This document shows, in pieces, positions 25,085 through 36,516 of a stretch of 64,000 bases of DNA. This DNA is from Syntrophorhabdaceae bacterium. Its GTDB lineage: Bacteria; Desulfobacterota; Syntrophorhabdia; Syntrophorhabdales; Syntrophorhabdaceae. The translations under genes and the position numbers were made by a program. A model generated the notes under the pieces. That model was not told the origin of the DNA. It searched no databases and saw only the letters and a list, made by a program, of their open reading frames with translations. Each line of letters opens with the position of its first letter. Positions within the stretch are counted from its first letter, which is position 1. The stretch spans positions 124,001 through 188,000 of the forward strand of contig JAQVWF010000001.1 of NCBI GenBank assembly GCA_028698615.1. The letters are read 5' to 3'.

Positions 25085-26284
25085 ATGGACTACGAGACCA
25101 CAATAGGACTGCGGTACCTGCGGTCCAAGCGCAAGGAAGCGTTCATCTCCTTTACGACGTGGATATCCGTGGCAGGCATCGCCATCGGGGTCATGGCCAT
25201 CATCGTGGTCATCGCCGTTATGACCGGTTTTCAGGATGAGATCAGGGCGCGCATCCTCGGCATCAATCCCCATATCCTCATTCTCGACGTCAACGGCGAG
25301 ATACGCAATCCAGCCGAGGTTGTGGGAAAGGTCAAAAAGGTGGACGGTGTCCTCGAGGCCTTTCCTTTCACGGCATTTCAGGCAATGGTGCAGAACGGAA
25401 AACAATTCTCCGGTGTCGCCGTGAAGGGGATAGACCCGAAGGACGCGAAGTTCATGTCGAAGCTGGTGAAGGAAGGCTCCATTGACGTGTTGCAGAGAAA
25501 AGGCAGCGTTCTCATCGGGAAGGAATTGGCGAAGCACCTCGGGCTCTTCGTGGGCGACAGCTTCACCATCATGGTCCCATTCGGCGGTTTTTCACCCATG
25601 GGTTCCATGCCGGAGACGGTGAGGGCCCGCGTGGGCGCCATATTTGAAACGGGAATGTACGAGATCGACAACACCCTTGTCGTCATGCCCCTTGCAGACG
25701 TGGAATCCGCCATGGGGGTGGGGGCCACCGGCATCGAGATCAAGCTCACCGACGAATACCGGGCGGGCGATCTCAAGTGGACGATCCTCAAGGAACTGGG
25801 ACGGGACTATTTCGCGAGGACATGGATGGAAATGAACCGCAACCTTTTTTCGGCCCTCAAGCTTGAGAAACTGGCGATGTTCATCATCCTCGCCCTTATC
25901 ATCCTCGTGGCGAGCTTCAACATCATCAGCTCCCTTATCATGACCGTCATGGAGAAGAAGAAGGACATCGCCATACTGAAATCCATCGGCGCGAGGAAGC
26001 GGAGCATCATGAAGATCTTCATGATGGAAGGCATCACCATAGGCGTCGTCGGCGCCCTTTTCGGCTCCGTGACCGGCTATCTCCTCTGCTGGATCATCAA
26101 GAGCACGAAGCTCATCCGGCTTCCCGAGGATGTCTACTACATAACCACGCTGCCTGCGAAGATCAGCATCGTCGATGTGGCCCTCATAGCTCTCGTCACA
26201 ACCGTCATATGCGTCCTTTCAACCATCTACCCCTCCTACAAGGCGGCCAAGATCGACCCCGTGGAGGCCCTGCGCTATGAGTGA
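25085..26284 (+). CDS. lolC: Lipoprotein-releasing ABC transporter permease LolC/LolE
   Basis: LolCDE extracts mature lipoproteins from the inner membrane of Gram-negative cells. The 399-residue protein begins with the family segment LRYLRSKRKEAFISF and has one membrane span near residues 24-48. A periplasmic MacB-like domain follows (about 50-260), then three C-terminal spans of the FtsX type ending in [18 protein letters not shown]. Only one permease gene precedes lolD here, so it may form a homodimer (LolF-like arrangement). It overlaps lolD by 8 bp. Confidence 0.92.
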   Translation: MDYETTIGLRYLRSKRKEAFISFTTWISVAGIAIGVMAIIVVIAVMTGFQDEIRARILGINPHILILDVNGEIRNPAEVVGKVKKVDGVLEAFPFTAFQAMVQNGKQFSGVAVKGIDPKDAKFMSKLVKEGSIDVLQRKGSVLIGKELAKHLGLFVGDSFTIMVPFGGFSPMGSMPETVRARVGAIFETGMYEIDNTLVVMPLADVESAMGVGATGIEIKLTDEYRAGDLKWTILKELGRDYFARTWMEMNRNLFSALKLEKLAMFIILALIILVASFNIISSLIMTVMEKKKDIAILKSIGARKRSIMKIFMMEGITIGVVGALFGSVTGYLLCWIIKSTKLIRLPEDVYYITTLPAKISIVDVALIALVTTVICVLSTIYPSYKAAKIDPVEALRYE

Positions 26285-26963
26285 TCATATCATTGAGGTC
26301 TCGGGGCTGAAAAGATCCTTCCACAAGGATGGTGTCGTCATCGACGTCCTCAAGGGCGTGGACTTCACTGCGGATAAAGGTGAGTTCATCACCATCATGG
26401 GGCCGTCCGGCGCCGGCAAGACCACCTTTCTCCATATCATCGGCACCCTCGATAAACCGACGGAGGGCAAGGTCCTCTTCGACGGCCAGGACATCATGAC
26501 ATTCAGCGAGGACGAAGAAAGCCGTTTCCGCAACGAAAAGGTGGGGTTCATCTTCCAGTTCTACCACCTTCTCCAGGATTTCAACGTCATAGAGAACATC
26601 ATGATGCCGCTTCTCATCAGGCGCGTGAAACCGGCTCAGGCGAAGGCGAAGGCAATGGCCTTCCTGGAGACGGTGGAGCTGACGCACAGGCGTACCCACA
26701 AACCGGGCGAACTCTCCGGCGGCGAACAGCAGCGCGTCGCAATCGCCCGCGCGCTCATCAACGAGCCCCGGGTGATCCTCGCCGACGAACCCACAGGCAA
26801 CTTGGACAGGAAAACAGGCCGCGAGGTCCTGCACCAGATCCTCAACATCCAGAAAAACCTTTCGGCAACCCTCATCCTCGTAACCCACGACCCCGAGATC
26901 GGAGCGGTGGGTGAACGCAGGCTCACGATGGTAGACGGAGAATTCGTCACCGATCATCCCTGA
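26277..26963 (+). CDS. lolD: Lipoprotein-releasing ABC transporter ATPase LolD
   Basis: The 228-residue ATPase powers the Lol permease encoded immediately upstream. It has Walker [10 protein letters not shown], the Q-loop [18 protein letters not shown] typical of the MacB/LolD group, the signature [15 protein letters not shown], Walker [13 protein letters not shown] and the H-loop THD. The start overlaps lolC (ATGAGTGA), giving coupled and balanced translation. A hairpin follows nine bases after the stop. Confidence 0.95.
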   Translation: MSDHIIEVSGLKRSFHKDGVVIDVLKGVDFTADKGEFITIMGPSGAGKTTFLHIIGTLDKPTEGKVLFDGQDIMTFSEDEESRFRNEKVGFIFQFYHLLQDFNVIENIMMPLLIRRVKPAQAKAKAMAFLETVELTHRRTHKPGELSGGEQQRVAIARALINEPRVILADEPTGNLDRKTGREVLHQILNIQKNLSATLILVTHDPEIGAVGERRLTMVDGEFVTDHP

Positions 26964-26971
26964 GAAGATAG

Positions 26972-27012
26972 TTTCAGGTCTTTTGTCTTCTTCCTTCCCT
27001 TGGAACCTGAAA
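26972..27012. terminator. Hairpin between convergent lolD and ugd, part of a repeat family
   Basis: TTTCAGGT (26972-26979) pairs with ACCTGAAA (27005-27012) around a 25-nt pyrimidine-rich loop, between the stops of two convergent genes. The left arm belongs to a 15-base stretch that recurs after dapB at 62210, so this may be a repeat that doubles as a terminator. Confidence 0.45.
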
Positions 27013-27018
27013 GGATTT

Positions 27019-28389
27019 CTAAAAGTGCACCAGCGGCGGTTTGCCTATGGGGTACACGTTGAAGCCGATCTCGTGCAGTTGTCTGTGGTTGAGGATGTTG
27101 CGGCCGTCGAAGATGAAGGCGGGTTTCGCCATAGAATCGTAGATGCGCTTGTAGTCGACTTCTGTGTAGAGCTTCCACTCCGTCATGACGGCGATGGCGT
27201 CGCAGCCCAGGGCGGCCTTGTAGGGGTCGGGCTCGTAGGTTATCCCTTCCAGGTCGCCGAGGTCGATCTTTGCGTTGTCGAGGGCCTTGGGGTCGGTGAT
27301 AATGAGCTCTGCCTTTTCTTCGACGAGCCTTCTTGCGATGGTGAATGCCGGGGTTTCCCGGGTGTCGCCGGTATCGGCCTTGAAGGCGAAGCCGAAGAGG
27401 CAGATCCGCTTTCCCGCCAGGGTGTTGAACATGGCGTTGAGGATGCCGAGGATGAAGCGCTCCTTCTGATATTCATTGATATCGACGACGCTCTCCCAAT
27501 AGTCGGCGACGGCGTCGAGGCCGTAGTTTCTGCATATATAGGCGAGGTTGAGAATGTCCTTCTGGAAGCAGGAACCGCCGAATCCCACGCTTGCATTGAG
27601 GAACTTTGCTCCCAGGCGGCTGTCGAGGCCGATGGCCCTCGACACCTCGGCCACGTCGGCCTCCGTCTTTTCGCATAGCGCCGAGACGGCGTTTATGGAT
27701 GATATCCTCTGGGCGAGGAAAGCATTGGCGACAAGTTTTGAAAGCTCGCTGCTCCAGATGTTGCTTTCGAGGATCTTCTCTCGCGGCACCCAGTTGAGGT
27801 AGATATCGACGAGGGCCTTACGTGCCTCTATGCCGCTTGGTGTCTCCCGGGAACCTATGAGGACGCGATCAGGGAACTCAAGGTCGCGTATGGCCGTTCC
27901 TTCCGCCAGGAACTCCGGGTTAGAGAGGACATCGAAACGGACATTGCCGTCCTTGGATGTAAGGATCCGTTCCATGGCGAGGGCTGTTTTGACGGGAATG
28001 GTGCATTTCTCGACGACTATCTTTGGCGAATCCGAGGCCTCCCTTATCTGCCGCGCCGTTTTCTCCCAGTACTGAAGGTCCGCCGCCTTGCCTGCCCCGG
28101 CGCCGAAGGTTTTCGTGGGGGTATTCACGCCGACGAAGATGATCTCCGATTCCCTGATGCCTTTGTCGATGTCGGTCTCAAAGAAGAGATTCTGTCCTCG
28201 CGTCGCCCTGATGATCTCATCGAGACCCGGTTCATATACGGGCAGATCGTCGGAATTCCAGCGCGCTATCTTCTCGTGGTTGATATCGACCACGGTGACC
28301 CTGCAATGGGGGCATTTATAGGCGATCATGGCCATGGTTGGCCCGCCGACATAACCTGCGCCGATACACAGAATGTTCTTACGCTCCAA
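27019..28389 (-). CDS. UDP-glucose 6-dehydrogenase, eukaryote-like type
   Basis: The enzyme oxidises UDP-glucose to UDP-glucuronate for surface polysaccharides. The 456-residue protein has the Rossmann motif GAGYVGGP, SNPEFLAEGTAIRDLEFPDRVLIG, and the catalytic Cys274 in GFGGSCFQKD. The C-terminal nucleotide domain includes FGFAFKADTGDTRETPA. The NPEFLAEG and FGGSCFQKD stretches are like animal/plant enzymes more than the short bacterial Ugd. TTG 28389 has GGAGG six bases upstream, and the family-typical sequence begins there, so it is preferred to upstream ATGs. No other sugar genes are nearby. Confidence 0.9.
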   Translation of the reverse strand: MERKNILCIGAGYVGGPTMAMIAYKCPHCRVTVVDINHEKIARWNSDDLPVYEPGLDEIIRATRGQNLFFETDIDKGIRESEIIFVGVNTPTKTFGAGAGKAADLQYWEKTARQIREASDSPKIVVEKCTIPVKTALAMERILTSKDGNVRFDVLSNPEFLAEGTAIRDLEFPDRVLIGSRETPSGIEARKALVDIYLNWVPREKILESNIWSSELSKLVANAFLAQRISSINAVSALCEKTEADVAEVSRAIGLDSRLGAKFLNASVGFGGSCFQKDILNLAYICRNYGLDAVADYWESVVDINEYQKERFILGILNAMFNTLAGKRICLFGFAFKADTGDTRETPAFTIARRLVEEKAELIITDPKALDNAKIDLGDLEGITYEPDPYKAALGCDAIAVMTEWKLYTEVDYKRIYDSMAKPAFIFDGRNILNHRQLHEIGFNVYPIGKPPLVHF

Positions 28390-28825
28390 AGATATCCTCC
28401 ATCGAGTGATTTTGACCATTCTACCATAAACACCACCTTGCGGGAAAGAAAGACTGTGCGTCGCGCAAACGGGCATACGGGGTAACAACCATGGACGGGA
28501 AGACGAGTTTGCCCCAGGTTGGGCGGCTCGGTCATGGACCGATATTTATCACGGCGGCACCGCTGCGGCGAATTCAATTGAAAATTGTCAATAAAATTGC
28601 TACATAATAAGGGTCATGCAGAACCATAACCACATTCCAACCGGACAATCCGGTCAGATACATGCAATAGGTGTATTCAAAGGACCTTTTTTTCTGACAC
28701 CACCTTGAAGTAATCCAGCCATCAAGAATTTGGGGTTGCAGAATCCGGTCGCCGATCTTCTGCTTGAATAGTGCAGTCTATCTTTTATGGGCCGGCCACA
28801 TTGTTAAAATAGTGAGAGGTGCAGT
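28390..28825. other. Non-coding gap between ugd and prfC
   Basis: No convincing gene is seen in these 436 bases, which divide two divergent genes. A perfect 6-bp hairpin (ACCGGA-CAA-TCCGGT) lies at 28640-28654. A weak plus-strand promoter-like pair, TTGAAA with CATAAT, lies at about 28580-28610. The region is AT-richer than the flanking genes. Confidence 0.4.
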
Positions 28826-30439
28826 ATGGAAATCGCCGTCGATATATCACCAGGGAATGGATCTCATCAGGCACAGATAGAGCGCCGTCGCACCTTCGGC
28901 ATTATAAGCCACCCTGACGCGGGGAAAACCACCCTTACCGAAAAACTTCTGCTCTTTGGCGGGGCCATCCAAATGGCCGGATCCGTCAAGGCACGCAAGA
29001 CCGGTCTCCATACCACCAGCGACTGGATGGCCATCGAGCAGGAGCGCGGCATTTCAGTCACGAGTTCGGTTATGAAGTTCAATTACCGGGATTACGAGAT
29101 CAACCTGCTCGACACGCCGGGCCACCAGGATTTCTCCGAGGACACCTACCGGGTGTTGACCGCTGTTGACAGTGCGGTAATGGTCATTGACAGCGTCAAG
29201 GGGGTCGAACCCCAAACGCGTAAGCTCATGGAGGTCTGCCGGATGCGCAACACCCCGATCCTGACCTTCATCAATAAGCTCGATCGCGAAGGCATGCCGC
29301 CGCTGGATATCCTGGCCGACATCGAAGACACCCTGCAGATCGAGTGCGCACCCGTTTCCTGGCCCATTGGCACGGGTAAGAGCTTCAAGGGTACGTATAA
29401 CCTTTACCGAAAAGAACTGACCCTCTTTACGCCCGGTCAGAGCTGCCTGACCGATGACATGGTGACCCTCCACGATATCAAAGATCCTTTGCTCGATGAA
29501 GCATTGGGGAGTCAGGCAGATGAATTGCGCGAGAACGTGGCTTTGCTGGAGGGGGCGGCAAGCCCCTTCAACCTGCGGGATTTTCTCAAAGGCAGCCAGA
29601 CACCGGTCTTTTTCGGGAGCGCGATCAACAATTTCGGTGTGCGGGAGCTGCTCGACACCTTCGTGGAGGTCGCCCCTGCTCCGCTGCCGCGACAAACCAC
29701 CACACGAATGGTATCGCCCGAGGAGGATGCATTTTCAGGTTTTGTATTCAAAATACAGGCCAATATGGATCCGGCGCATCGCGACCGCATCGCCTTTTTG
29801 CGCGTATGTTCCGGTTGTTTTTCGCGGGGCATGCGGGTTCGCCATCACCGCATCGGCAAGGATATGCTGATTTCAAATCCCATCATATTCATGGCCCGGG
29901 AGAGGGAGGTCGTCGAAAAGGCCTGGCCGGGGGACATAATCGGCATTCACAACCATGGCACGATCAAGATCGGCGACACGTTTTCCGAGAAAGAGCCTCT
30001 CAAGTACACGGGTATCCCCAATTTTGCCCCGGAACATTTCCGTCGGGTACGGCTGAAAACAGCCCTGAAAGCGAAACAGCTCCAGAAAGGCCTGGTACAA
30101 CTCGCCGAAGAGGGAGCAGTGCAGTTGTTCCGACCCGTCATGGAAAACGCTTTTATCCTTGGGGCTGTGGGCGTTCTCCAGTTCGATGTGGCAATTGCCA
30201 GGCTCAAGGCCGAATATGGTGTCGACGCCTCCTACGAAACAGTTGGTTACGTTGCCGCCCGTTGGGTGGACAGCGATGATAAGAAAAGACTGGAGACTTT
30301 TGAAAAGATGAATCGGACCAGTCTGGCCCTTGATCTGGATGGTAATCTGACATATCTGGCGGCCAGCGAATGGCGGCTCGAACGTGTGATGAAAGAGTGG
30401 CCGGAGATCGCTTTTATGAAAACCCGTGAACACGACTAG
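28826..30439 (+). CDS. prfC: Peptide chain release factor 3
   Basis: RF3 is the GTPase that removes RF1/RF2 from the ribosome after termination. The 537-residue protein has the G1 motif HPDAGKTT, the switch region with the [10 protein letters not shown] segment, G3 DTPGHQDF and G4 NKLD. Domain II/III sequences ([21 protein letters not shown]...[10 protein letters not shown]) distinguish RF3 from EF-G. The length is normal. GAGAGGTG precedes the ATG. Monocistronic. Confidence 0.95.
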   Translation: MEIAVDISPGNGSHQAQIERRRTFGIISHPDAGKTTLTEKLLLFGGAIQMAGSVKARKTGLHTTSDWMAIEQERGISVTSSVMKFNYRDYEINLLDTPGHQDFSEDTYRVLTAVDSAVMVIDSVKGVEPQTRKLMEVCRMRNTPILTFINKLDREGMPPLDILADIEDTLQIECAPVSWPIGTGKSFKGTYNLYRKELTLFTPGQSCLTDDMVTLHDIKDPLLDEALGSQADELRENVALLEGAASPFNLRDFLKGSQTPVFFGSAINNFGVRELLDTFVEVAPAPLPRQTTTRMVSPEEDAFSGFVFKIQANMDPAHRDRIAFLRVCSGCFSRGMRVRHHRIGKDMLISNPIIFMAREREVVEKAWPGDIIGIHNHGTIKIGDTFSEKEPLKYTGIPNFAPEHFRRVRLKTALKAKQLQKGLVQLAEEGAVQLFRPVMENAFILGAVGVLQFDVAIARLKAEYGVDASYETVGYVAARWVDSDDKKRLETFEKMNRTSLALDLDGNLTYLAASEWRLERVMKEWPEIAFMKTREHD

Positions 30440-30539
30440 GTTCCTGTTTGTAACCGCCGCGCCAGTCAGGTTCTTCCTTGCTTCGTATGTCCGCAAGCTC
30501 CTCTGCCCCTATGCGCCTTCGCGCCCGTCGCAAGGCTGT

Positions 30540-33500
30540 CTATCGCCCCGAAATCACTGCGATGGGGAAGTCCGCCACCGTGGTGGGTTTCGCCGTCGTC
30601 GGGGTTTGCCTGCCTTTTGTCAGCTCCTTCACCCGCTCGGATAAGTACAGGTCGAGCATGTTGATGGTGATCCTGCCTTTGCCGATGAAATCGGCCTTGC
30701 CGCCTATCCCTTCCACGAGGGCCCTGGTGAATGCGCCGTTGCCCCATGAGGCGTCCTCTATGGAGAATTGACGGCCCGATGATGAGCTGAAGACGACGGC
30801 CCCGTTCTCGGCGCTCGCCAGTTCGTTGACGAGTGCGTTGATGTCGGCGACGGCGCGCCGTGAACCCATGATGTTGCCTGAATGGCAGGTGTCCACGAAG
30901 AGGATCGTCTTGCCGGCGAGGGAGATGACGGTGTTCTTTATGTCGGAGAAGGCCAGCCCCGTGCGTTTGAGCCGGTCGAGGTCCGTGTTGACGGGCAGGA
31001 AGTAGTATATGCCGTTGGGGTCGTTCATTCCGTGTCCGGCGAGGAAGACCATCGCCACGTCCTTGCTCGTCGTCTCTTTGGTTATCCAGTCAAGGCCGTC
31101 GAGGATCTCATCCTTCGTTGCTTTTTCATCGGTGAGCCTCTTGATGACGATATCCCGGTAGAGCTCCCCTTTCTGACGGGACATGATGCTGGCAAAATCA
31201 TCTGCGTCCTTGGCCGCGAAACCAAGCTCCAGCTCCTTGTCCCGGTAGTTGGAGACGCCGATGGCGAGTATGTAAAGTTTGGGTTTGATGACAAAGTCGC
31301 CGCGTTTCCCCGTCGAGGCCGCGATGTTAACAGCGGCGGCATTCGGGGGAGCCGGCTCCTTGGATGTCCCGACGCTGTGCTCCATCTTCTTTTGCGCCTT
31401 TTCATAGTGCGCCGTTGTGGGCACTGGCGCAGCATTCGCCGCGATGACCGGCCCCCGCCATTTCAGGCGCACAGTGGAAGGCTCGCTGACAGCGTTCTTG
31501 TTGGATGCGAAGACGGAAACCTCCGAATCCTTTTCGGGTATTCGGACCGCCATATCCCTCACTTCTTCACCCTGTGCCCCCATTCCCCGCATGCCTTGAG
31601 CGGGCCTGCCGTCGACGAGGACCCTGATGCCGGTAACGGGGTCGCCCGACGGCGAACGAACCGTGAATGTGATGTTGACGTCCCTGTCCTTGACCTCGGC
31701 CCCGTCCTTTGGATGGATGATGGAGACCACGGGGGGCAATACCTTTTCGACGGGTACGTCCTGTGTTGCGCGGCCGGATTCCCTGTCGGCGATCCGGAGG
31801 GCTTTCTTTTCATCTCCCAGTTCCAGGGTTCCGGCCACGACGTCCGGCCTGTAGTATGTTGATCTGAAACGGGAGACGGGAAAGAAATCGGCCGCAACCG
31901 CGCCGGTGCGATTGATGTGCCAGCCGATGAGCTCTTCGGCCCCCGGTGCGGCATCATAGTAGCCGGAACGGGTCCAGACGACCCAGCGCTTCATGTCGAC
32001 GGCGGGGAAAAGGGTGAGAAGAGGCTTGCCGTCATCTATGCTGTGCCAGTGGATGGTGCCGTCCGACGATGCGGCAACGACGGTGCGCCCGCCGGGAGGG
32101 ATGTTCACGCCGCGCATCCCGGGAAAGGGCTGCCGCCAGATCTGAGATCCCTTCAGGTCGAAAAGATATATCCCGAAGTTTGTGCCGAGAACGAAGCCTT
32201 TGCCGTTCGCCGCCACTGCCGCCGCCACGGAGTACTCCCCCCGGCGAAGCTTTATGGGCCTGCCGTTAAGCTTTGGCGATCCAGATGCATGCCAGTCTGT
32301 GATACGGATGGCCCCTGTGCCGGGGTCTGACTTGAAAAGCTCCACGGCGGCGTAGCCGGCCCCGCTTATCTCGTCGATGCGCCTGTCGGAAAGGGAAAAG
32401 CGGACCTTTCTCTTGCGGTCTCCAAGCCCGTTGAATTGGACCACGGTGCCGTCCGCCGAGACAAGAAGACCCCCATCATTCGTGAACCAGAACGTCGCCG
32501 CATCCTTGTAGAGAACGACATCCCCGCTGGTGTTCACGATTCCGATGGCGGGCTCCTGGTTAGCAAAAGCGACAGAGCCGTCCCGCAAAGCAAGAATGGC
32601 GGTTGTCGTGCTCCTTGTCGAGCGCCTGGAGCCGCGCTGTGCTGCCATCTCCTCCATGCGTGCCGCGCCTCCTCCCTCGCCGAAGCGCGCCAGGACGAAG
32701 GGCCCATTCCTGCCCCCGTTCGAGGCGTAAAGGTATCTCCCGTCGACAGACCATGTGACGCAAAGGACCATCTCACCGGGCAGTGTCTGCGACGTAAGCG
32801 GTGAAAGATCGTTGGCCGACAGGATGTCGATATGCGGGGAGTCATAGAAGCTGACGGCAACCCGGGAGCCGTCGGGACTGAACCGGACCGACGAGGGTAT
32901 CTTTCCGCCGGGTAGAGGCGCTTTGCGGATCATGGTGAAGGAACTGTCATAGAGGCGGATGAAGCCGTCGAAGGACACCGTGACGAGGCGTCCCGACCAA
33001 TCGAAATCGGCGCCGCTCGATATGCCTTCGTATCGCCCGTCCGAGACGGCCGCCGGCGTGAAACCAGGTACCTTGTAGACCTCAATCCCCGCCTTTCCCA
33101 TGAGGGCGGCAACGAGGAACCTGCCGTCCTTTGAGAAGGAAAGGTGAAGTATGGGTTCTTTAAGCCCGCCGATGACGTCGGTCACCCTGCCCGTTTCCCT
33201 GCTGAAGATGTAGATGTTGTATCCGTCGCGGCTCCGTGTCATGCCGCCGCAGGCAACTGCGGCGCCATCGGGGGAGATGGCGGCTGCGCGTATAACGCCG
33301 GAATTGCCGTACCCGATGGGGGGTCTTAAGACCTTGAGCGCTTTCCCCGACGGCAGGTCCCAGAGACGCACCGTCTTGTCTTCGCCGCCTGTTACAAGGA
33401 AGCGGTTCCTCCGGTCGCTGTCCATCTTGAAGACGCGCGCCGTATGGCCGCCTGTTTCGATGCGAAGGACCGGTCCCGACGCGAGGTTGTCCTCCGCGGA

Positions 33501-33572
33501 AGACAACTGCGGCAAAAGAAGAAAAAGGGTCGCCGCTATGAGAATTCCCTTGATGGTATGGCTTGTCTTCAT
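30540..33572 (-). CDS. Secreted WD40-caspase (C14-like) protein
   Basis: The 1010-residue protein has a Sec signal peptide (KTSHTIKGILIAATLFLLL...SSA). A beta-propeller of degenerate WD40 repeats follows (about 30-560, first one ending TVRLWD). A WHINR...ADFFPVSRFRSTYYRPDV linker typical of bacterial caspase fusions comes next, then an Ig-like segment (about 600-690) and a C-terminal caspase domain (765-1010). The catalytic dyad is His847 in AGHG and Cys896 in DTCHSG. The target is unknown; orthocaspases usually cleave after Arg or Lys. ATG 33572 was chosen because the signal peptide starts there. It is transcribed divergently from a CHASE2 cyclase. Confidence 0.9.
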   Translation of the reverse strand: MKTSHTIKGILIAATLFLLLPQLSSAEDNLASGPVLRIETGGHTARVFKMDSDRRNRFLVTGGEDKTVRLWDLPSGKALKVLRPPIGYGNSGVIRAAAISPDGAAVACGGMTRSRDGYNIYIFSRETGRVTDVIGGLKEPILHLSFSKDGRFLVAALMGKAGIEVYKVPGFTPAAVSDGRYEGISSGADFDWSGRLVTVSFDGFIRLYDSSFTMIRKAPLPGGKIPSSVRFSPDGSRVAVSFYDSPHIDILSANDLSPLTSQTLPGEMVLCVTWSVDGRYLYASNGGRNGPFVLARFGEGGGAARMEEMAAQRGSRRSTRSTTTAILALRDGSVAFANQEPAIGIVNTSGDVVLYKDAATFWFTNDGGLLVSADGTVVQFNGLGDRKRKVRFSLSDRRIDEISGAGYAAVELFKSDPGTGAIRITDWHASGSPKLNGRPIKLRRGEYSVAAAVAANGKGFVLGTNFGIYLFDLKGSQIWRQPFPGMRGVNIPPGGRTVVAASSDGTIHWHSIDDGKPLLTLFPAVDMKRWVVWTRSGYYDAAPGAEELIGWHINRTGAVAADFFPVSRFRSTYYRPDVVAGTLELGDEKKALRIADRESGRATQDVPVEKVLPPVVSIIHPKDGAEVKDRDVNITFTVRSPSGDPVTGIRVLVDGRPAQGMRGMGAQGEEVRDMAVRIPEKDSEVSVFASNKNAVSEPSTVRLKWRGPVIAANAAPVPTTAHYEKAQKKMEHSVGTSKEPAPPNAAAVNIAASTGKRGDFVIKPKLYILAIGVSNYRDKELELGFAAKDADDFASIMSRQKGELYRDIVIKRLTDEKATKDEILDGLDWITKETTSKDVAMVFLAGHGMNDPNGIYYFLPVNTDLDRLKRTGLAFSDIKNTVISLAGKTILFVDTCHSGNIMGSRRAVADINALVNELASAENGAVVFSSSSGRQFSIEDASWGNGAFTRALVEGIGGKADFIGKGRITINMLDLYLSERVKELTKGRQTPTTAKPTTVADFPIAVISGR

Positions 33573-33595
33573 CGTTAGCCCCTGCTGCAGCATAT

Positions 33596-33624
33596 GTTAT
33601 ATCATGTTCGCACAGAAATGGTAA
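33596..33624 (-). promoter_or_regulatory. Candidate promoter for the caspase gene
   Basis: On the minus strand TTACCA (33619-33624) and TATAAC (33596-33601) are 17 bp apart. The start site would lie about 17 bases before the ATG at 33572. Confidence 0.5.
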
Positions 33625-33673
33625 GGGCGCGCAGATTCTTTGCAAAAAGGTCGTGCACGTTGGAGGGCTGGTG

Positions 33674-33679
33674 TATAAT
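33674..33679 (+). promoter_or_regulatory. Candidate -10 box for the CHASE2 cyclase gene
   Basis: A perfect TATAAT lies 29 bases before the preferred GTG start at 33708. No good -35 box is seen at 17 bp, so an activator may be needed or another sigma factor may be used. It is within 80 bp of the divergent caspase promoter, so both could share one control region. Confidence 0.35.
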
Positions 33680-33707
33680 AGGGGAAATCTTTCGGGGAAG
33701 GGCACAG

Positions 33708-35576
<1,869 letters not shown>

Positions 35577-35636
35577 TGTGATGTTGATGCATGGAGGAAT
35601 ATGCGAGGCGATCTTTTCCAACGGGAGGAGAATGAT

Positions 35637-36497
35637 ATGAGAAAGATATGTATGGCCCTTCTTTTCATCCTTTGCGGGGCCGCTGTTGTCCTCACAGCCT
35701 GCCCGGCCGGCGCCGCCGGGCAGGCCGGGTATATCTTCGACATCCAGGGAAATGCACAGCTCAGGGATTCCGAGGGAAAGACCATCACCCTCAAGCGGAG
35801 CGAGCATATCCTCTATGCCGTCAAGGAAGGTGACAGGATAAAGGTGGAAAAGGGCAGGGTGGTCGTTGCATCCCTCAAGGAAAGCAAGGGCTATGAGATC
35901 TGCGACAACTCTGAAGGGATGGCGAAACTGGGCAAGGTTGTGGCTGTCAGGGGAAAGGTCTCCGAGCTGAAGGGTCTTTACGCCCCGGGGAAGACATCCG
36001 CTGGATCCATGGGCGGTTTTGTCGTGCGCAGTGTTCGGCCATGCATCAAGGCCCTGTCGCCGGTGAGTACCACCATAATCGATCCGGCCCCGACGCTTGT
36101 CTGGGAGAACAGATGTCCCGGCGACAAGAAGGTGACCGTAAAGATCATCTCCGGCGCCACCGTTCTTTTCAGCGCCGAGAGCGAGGGCAGTTTGCTCAGG
36201 GTTCCCGACAAGGTGCTGGCCTACGGCAATGAATACCGCTGGATCGTGGATTCCGGCAAGGTGAACAATGTCTCGGGAGGTGTTTTTTCCCTGCCGTCAC
36301 AGGCACAGGCACGGGAACTCGACCAGAAGATAGCCGCTTTCAAGGATCGCAAAGAGGACCTTTCCTTCAGGCTCTCCTACGTGTTCTTTCTTGTCGACAA
36401 CAACCTGAATGACCTCGCGCGAGCGGAGGTCAACGCCCTCAAGACCGAATTTCCCGACAACGAATATCTGAAGAAGATGGAGGACAGTATCAGGTAG
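35637..36497 (+). CDS. Exported FecR-like domain protein
   Basis: The 286-residue protein has a signal peptide (MRKICMALLFILCGAAVVLTACPAGAAG; the Cys could also form a lipobox). A FecR-like beta domain follows (about 30-110: GYIFDIQGNAQLRD...VKEGDRIKVEKGRVVVASL), then a beta-rich middle segment and a helical C-terminus (about 230-286) resembling a single TPR-like pair. FecR domains occur in envelope signalling proteins. GGGAGGAG lies seven bases before the ATG. It is 60 bp downstream of the cyclase and 19 bp before a radical-SAM gene, so all three are probably one operon. Confidence 0.72.
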   Translation: MRKICMALLFILCGAAVVLTACPAGAAGQAGYIFDIQGNAQLRDSEGKTITLKRSEHILYAVKEGDRIKVEKGRVVVASLKESKGYEICDNSEGMAKLGKVVAVRGKVSELKGLYAPGKTSAGSMGGFVVRSVRPCIKALSPVSTTIIDPAPTLVWENRCPGDKKVTVKIISGATVLFSAESEGSLLRVPDKVLAYGNEYRWIVDSGKVNNVSGGVFSLPSQAQARELDQKIAAFKDRKEDLSFRLSYVFFLVDNNLNDLARAEVNALKTEFPDNEYLKKMEDSIR

Positions 36498-36516
36498 GTG
36501 ACGATGCCGCTCCATC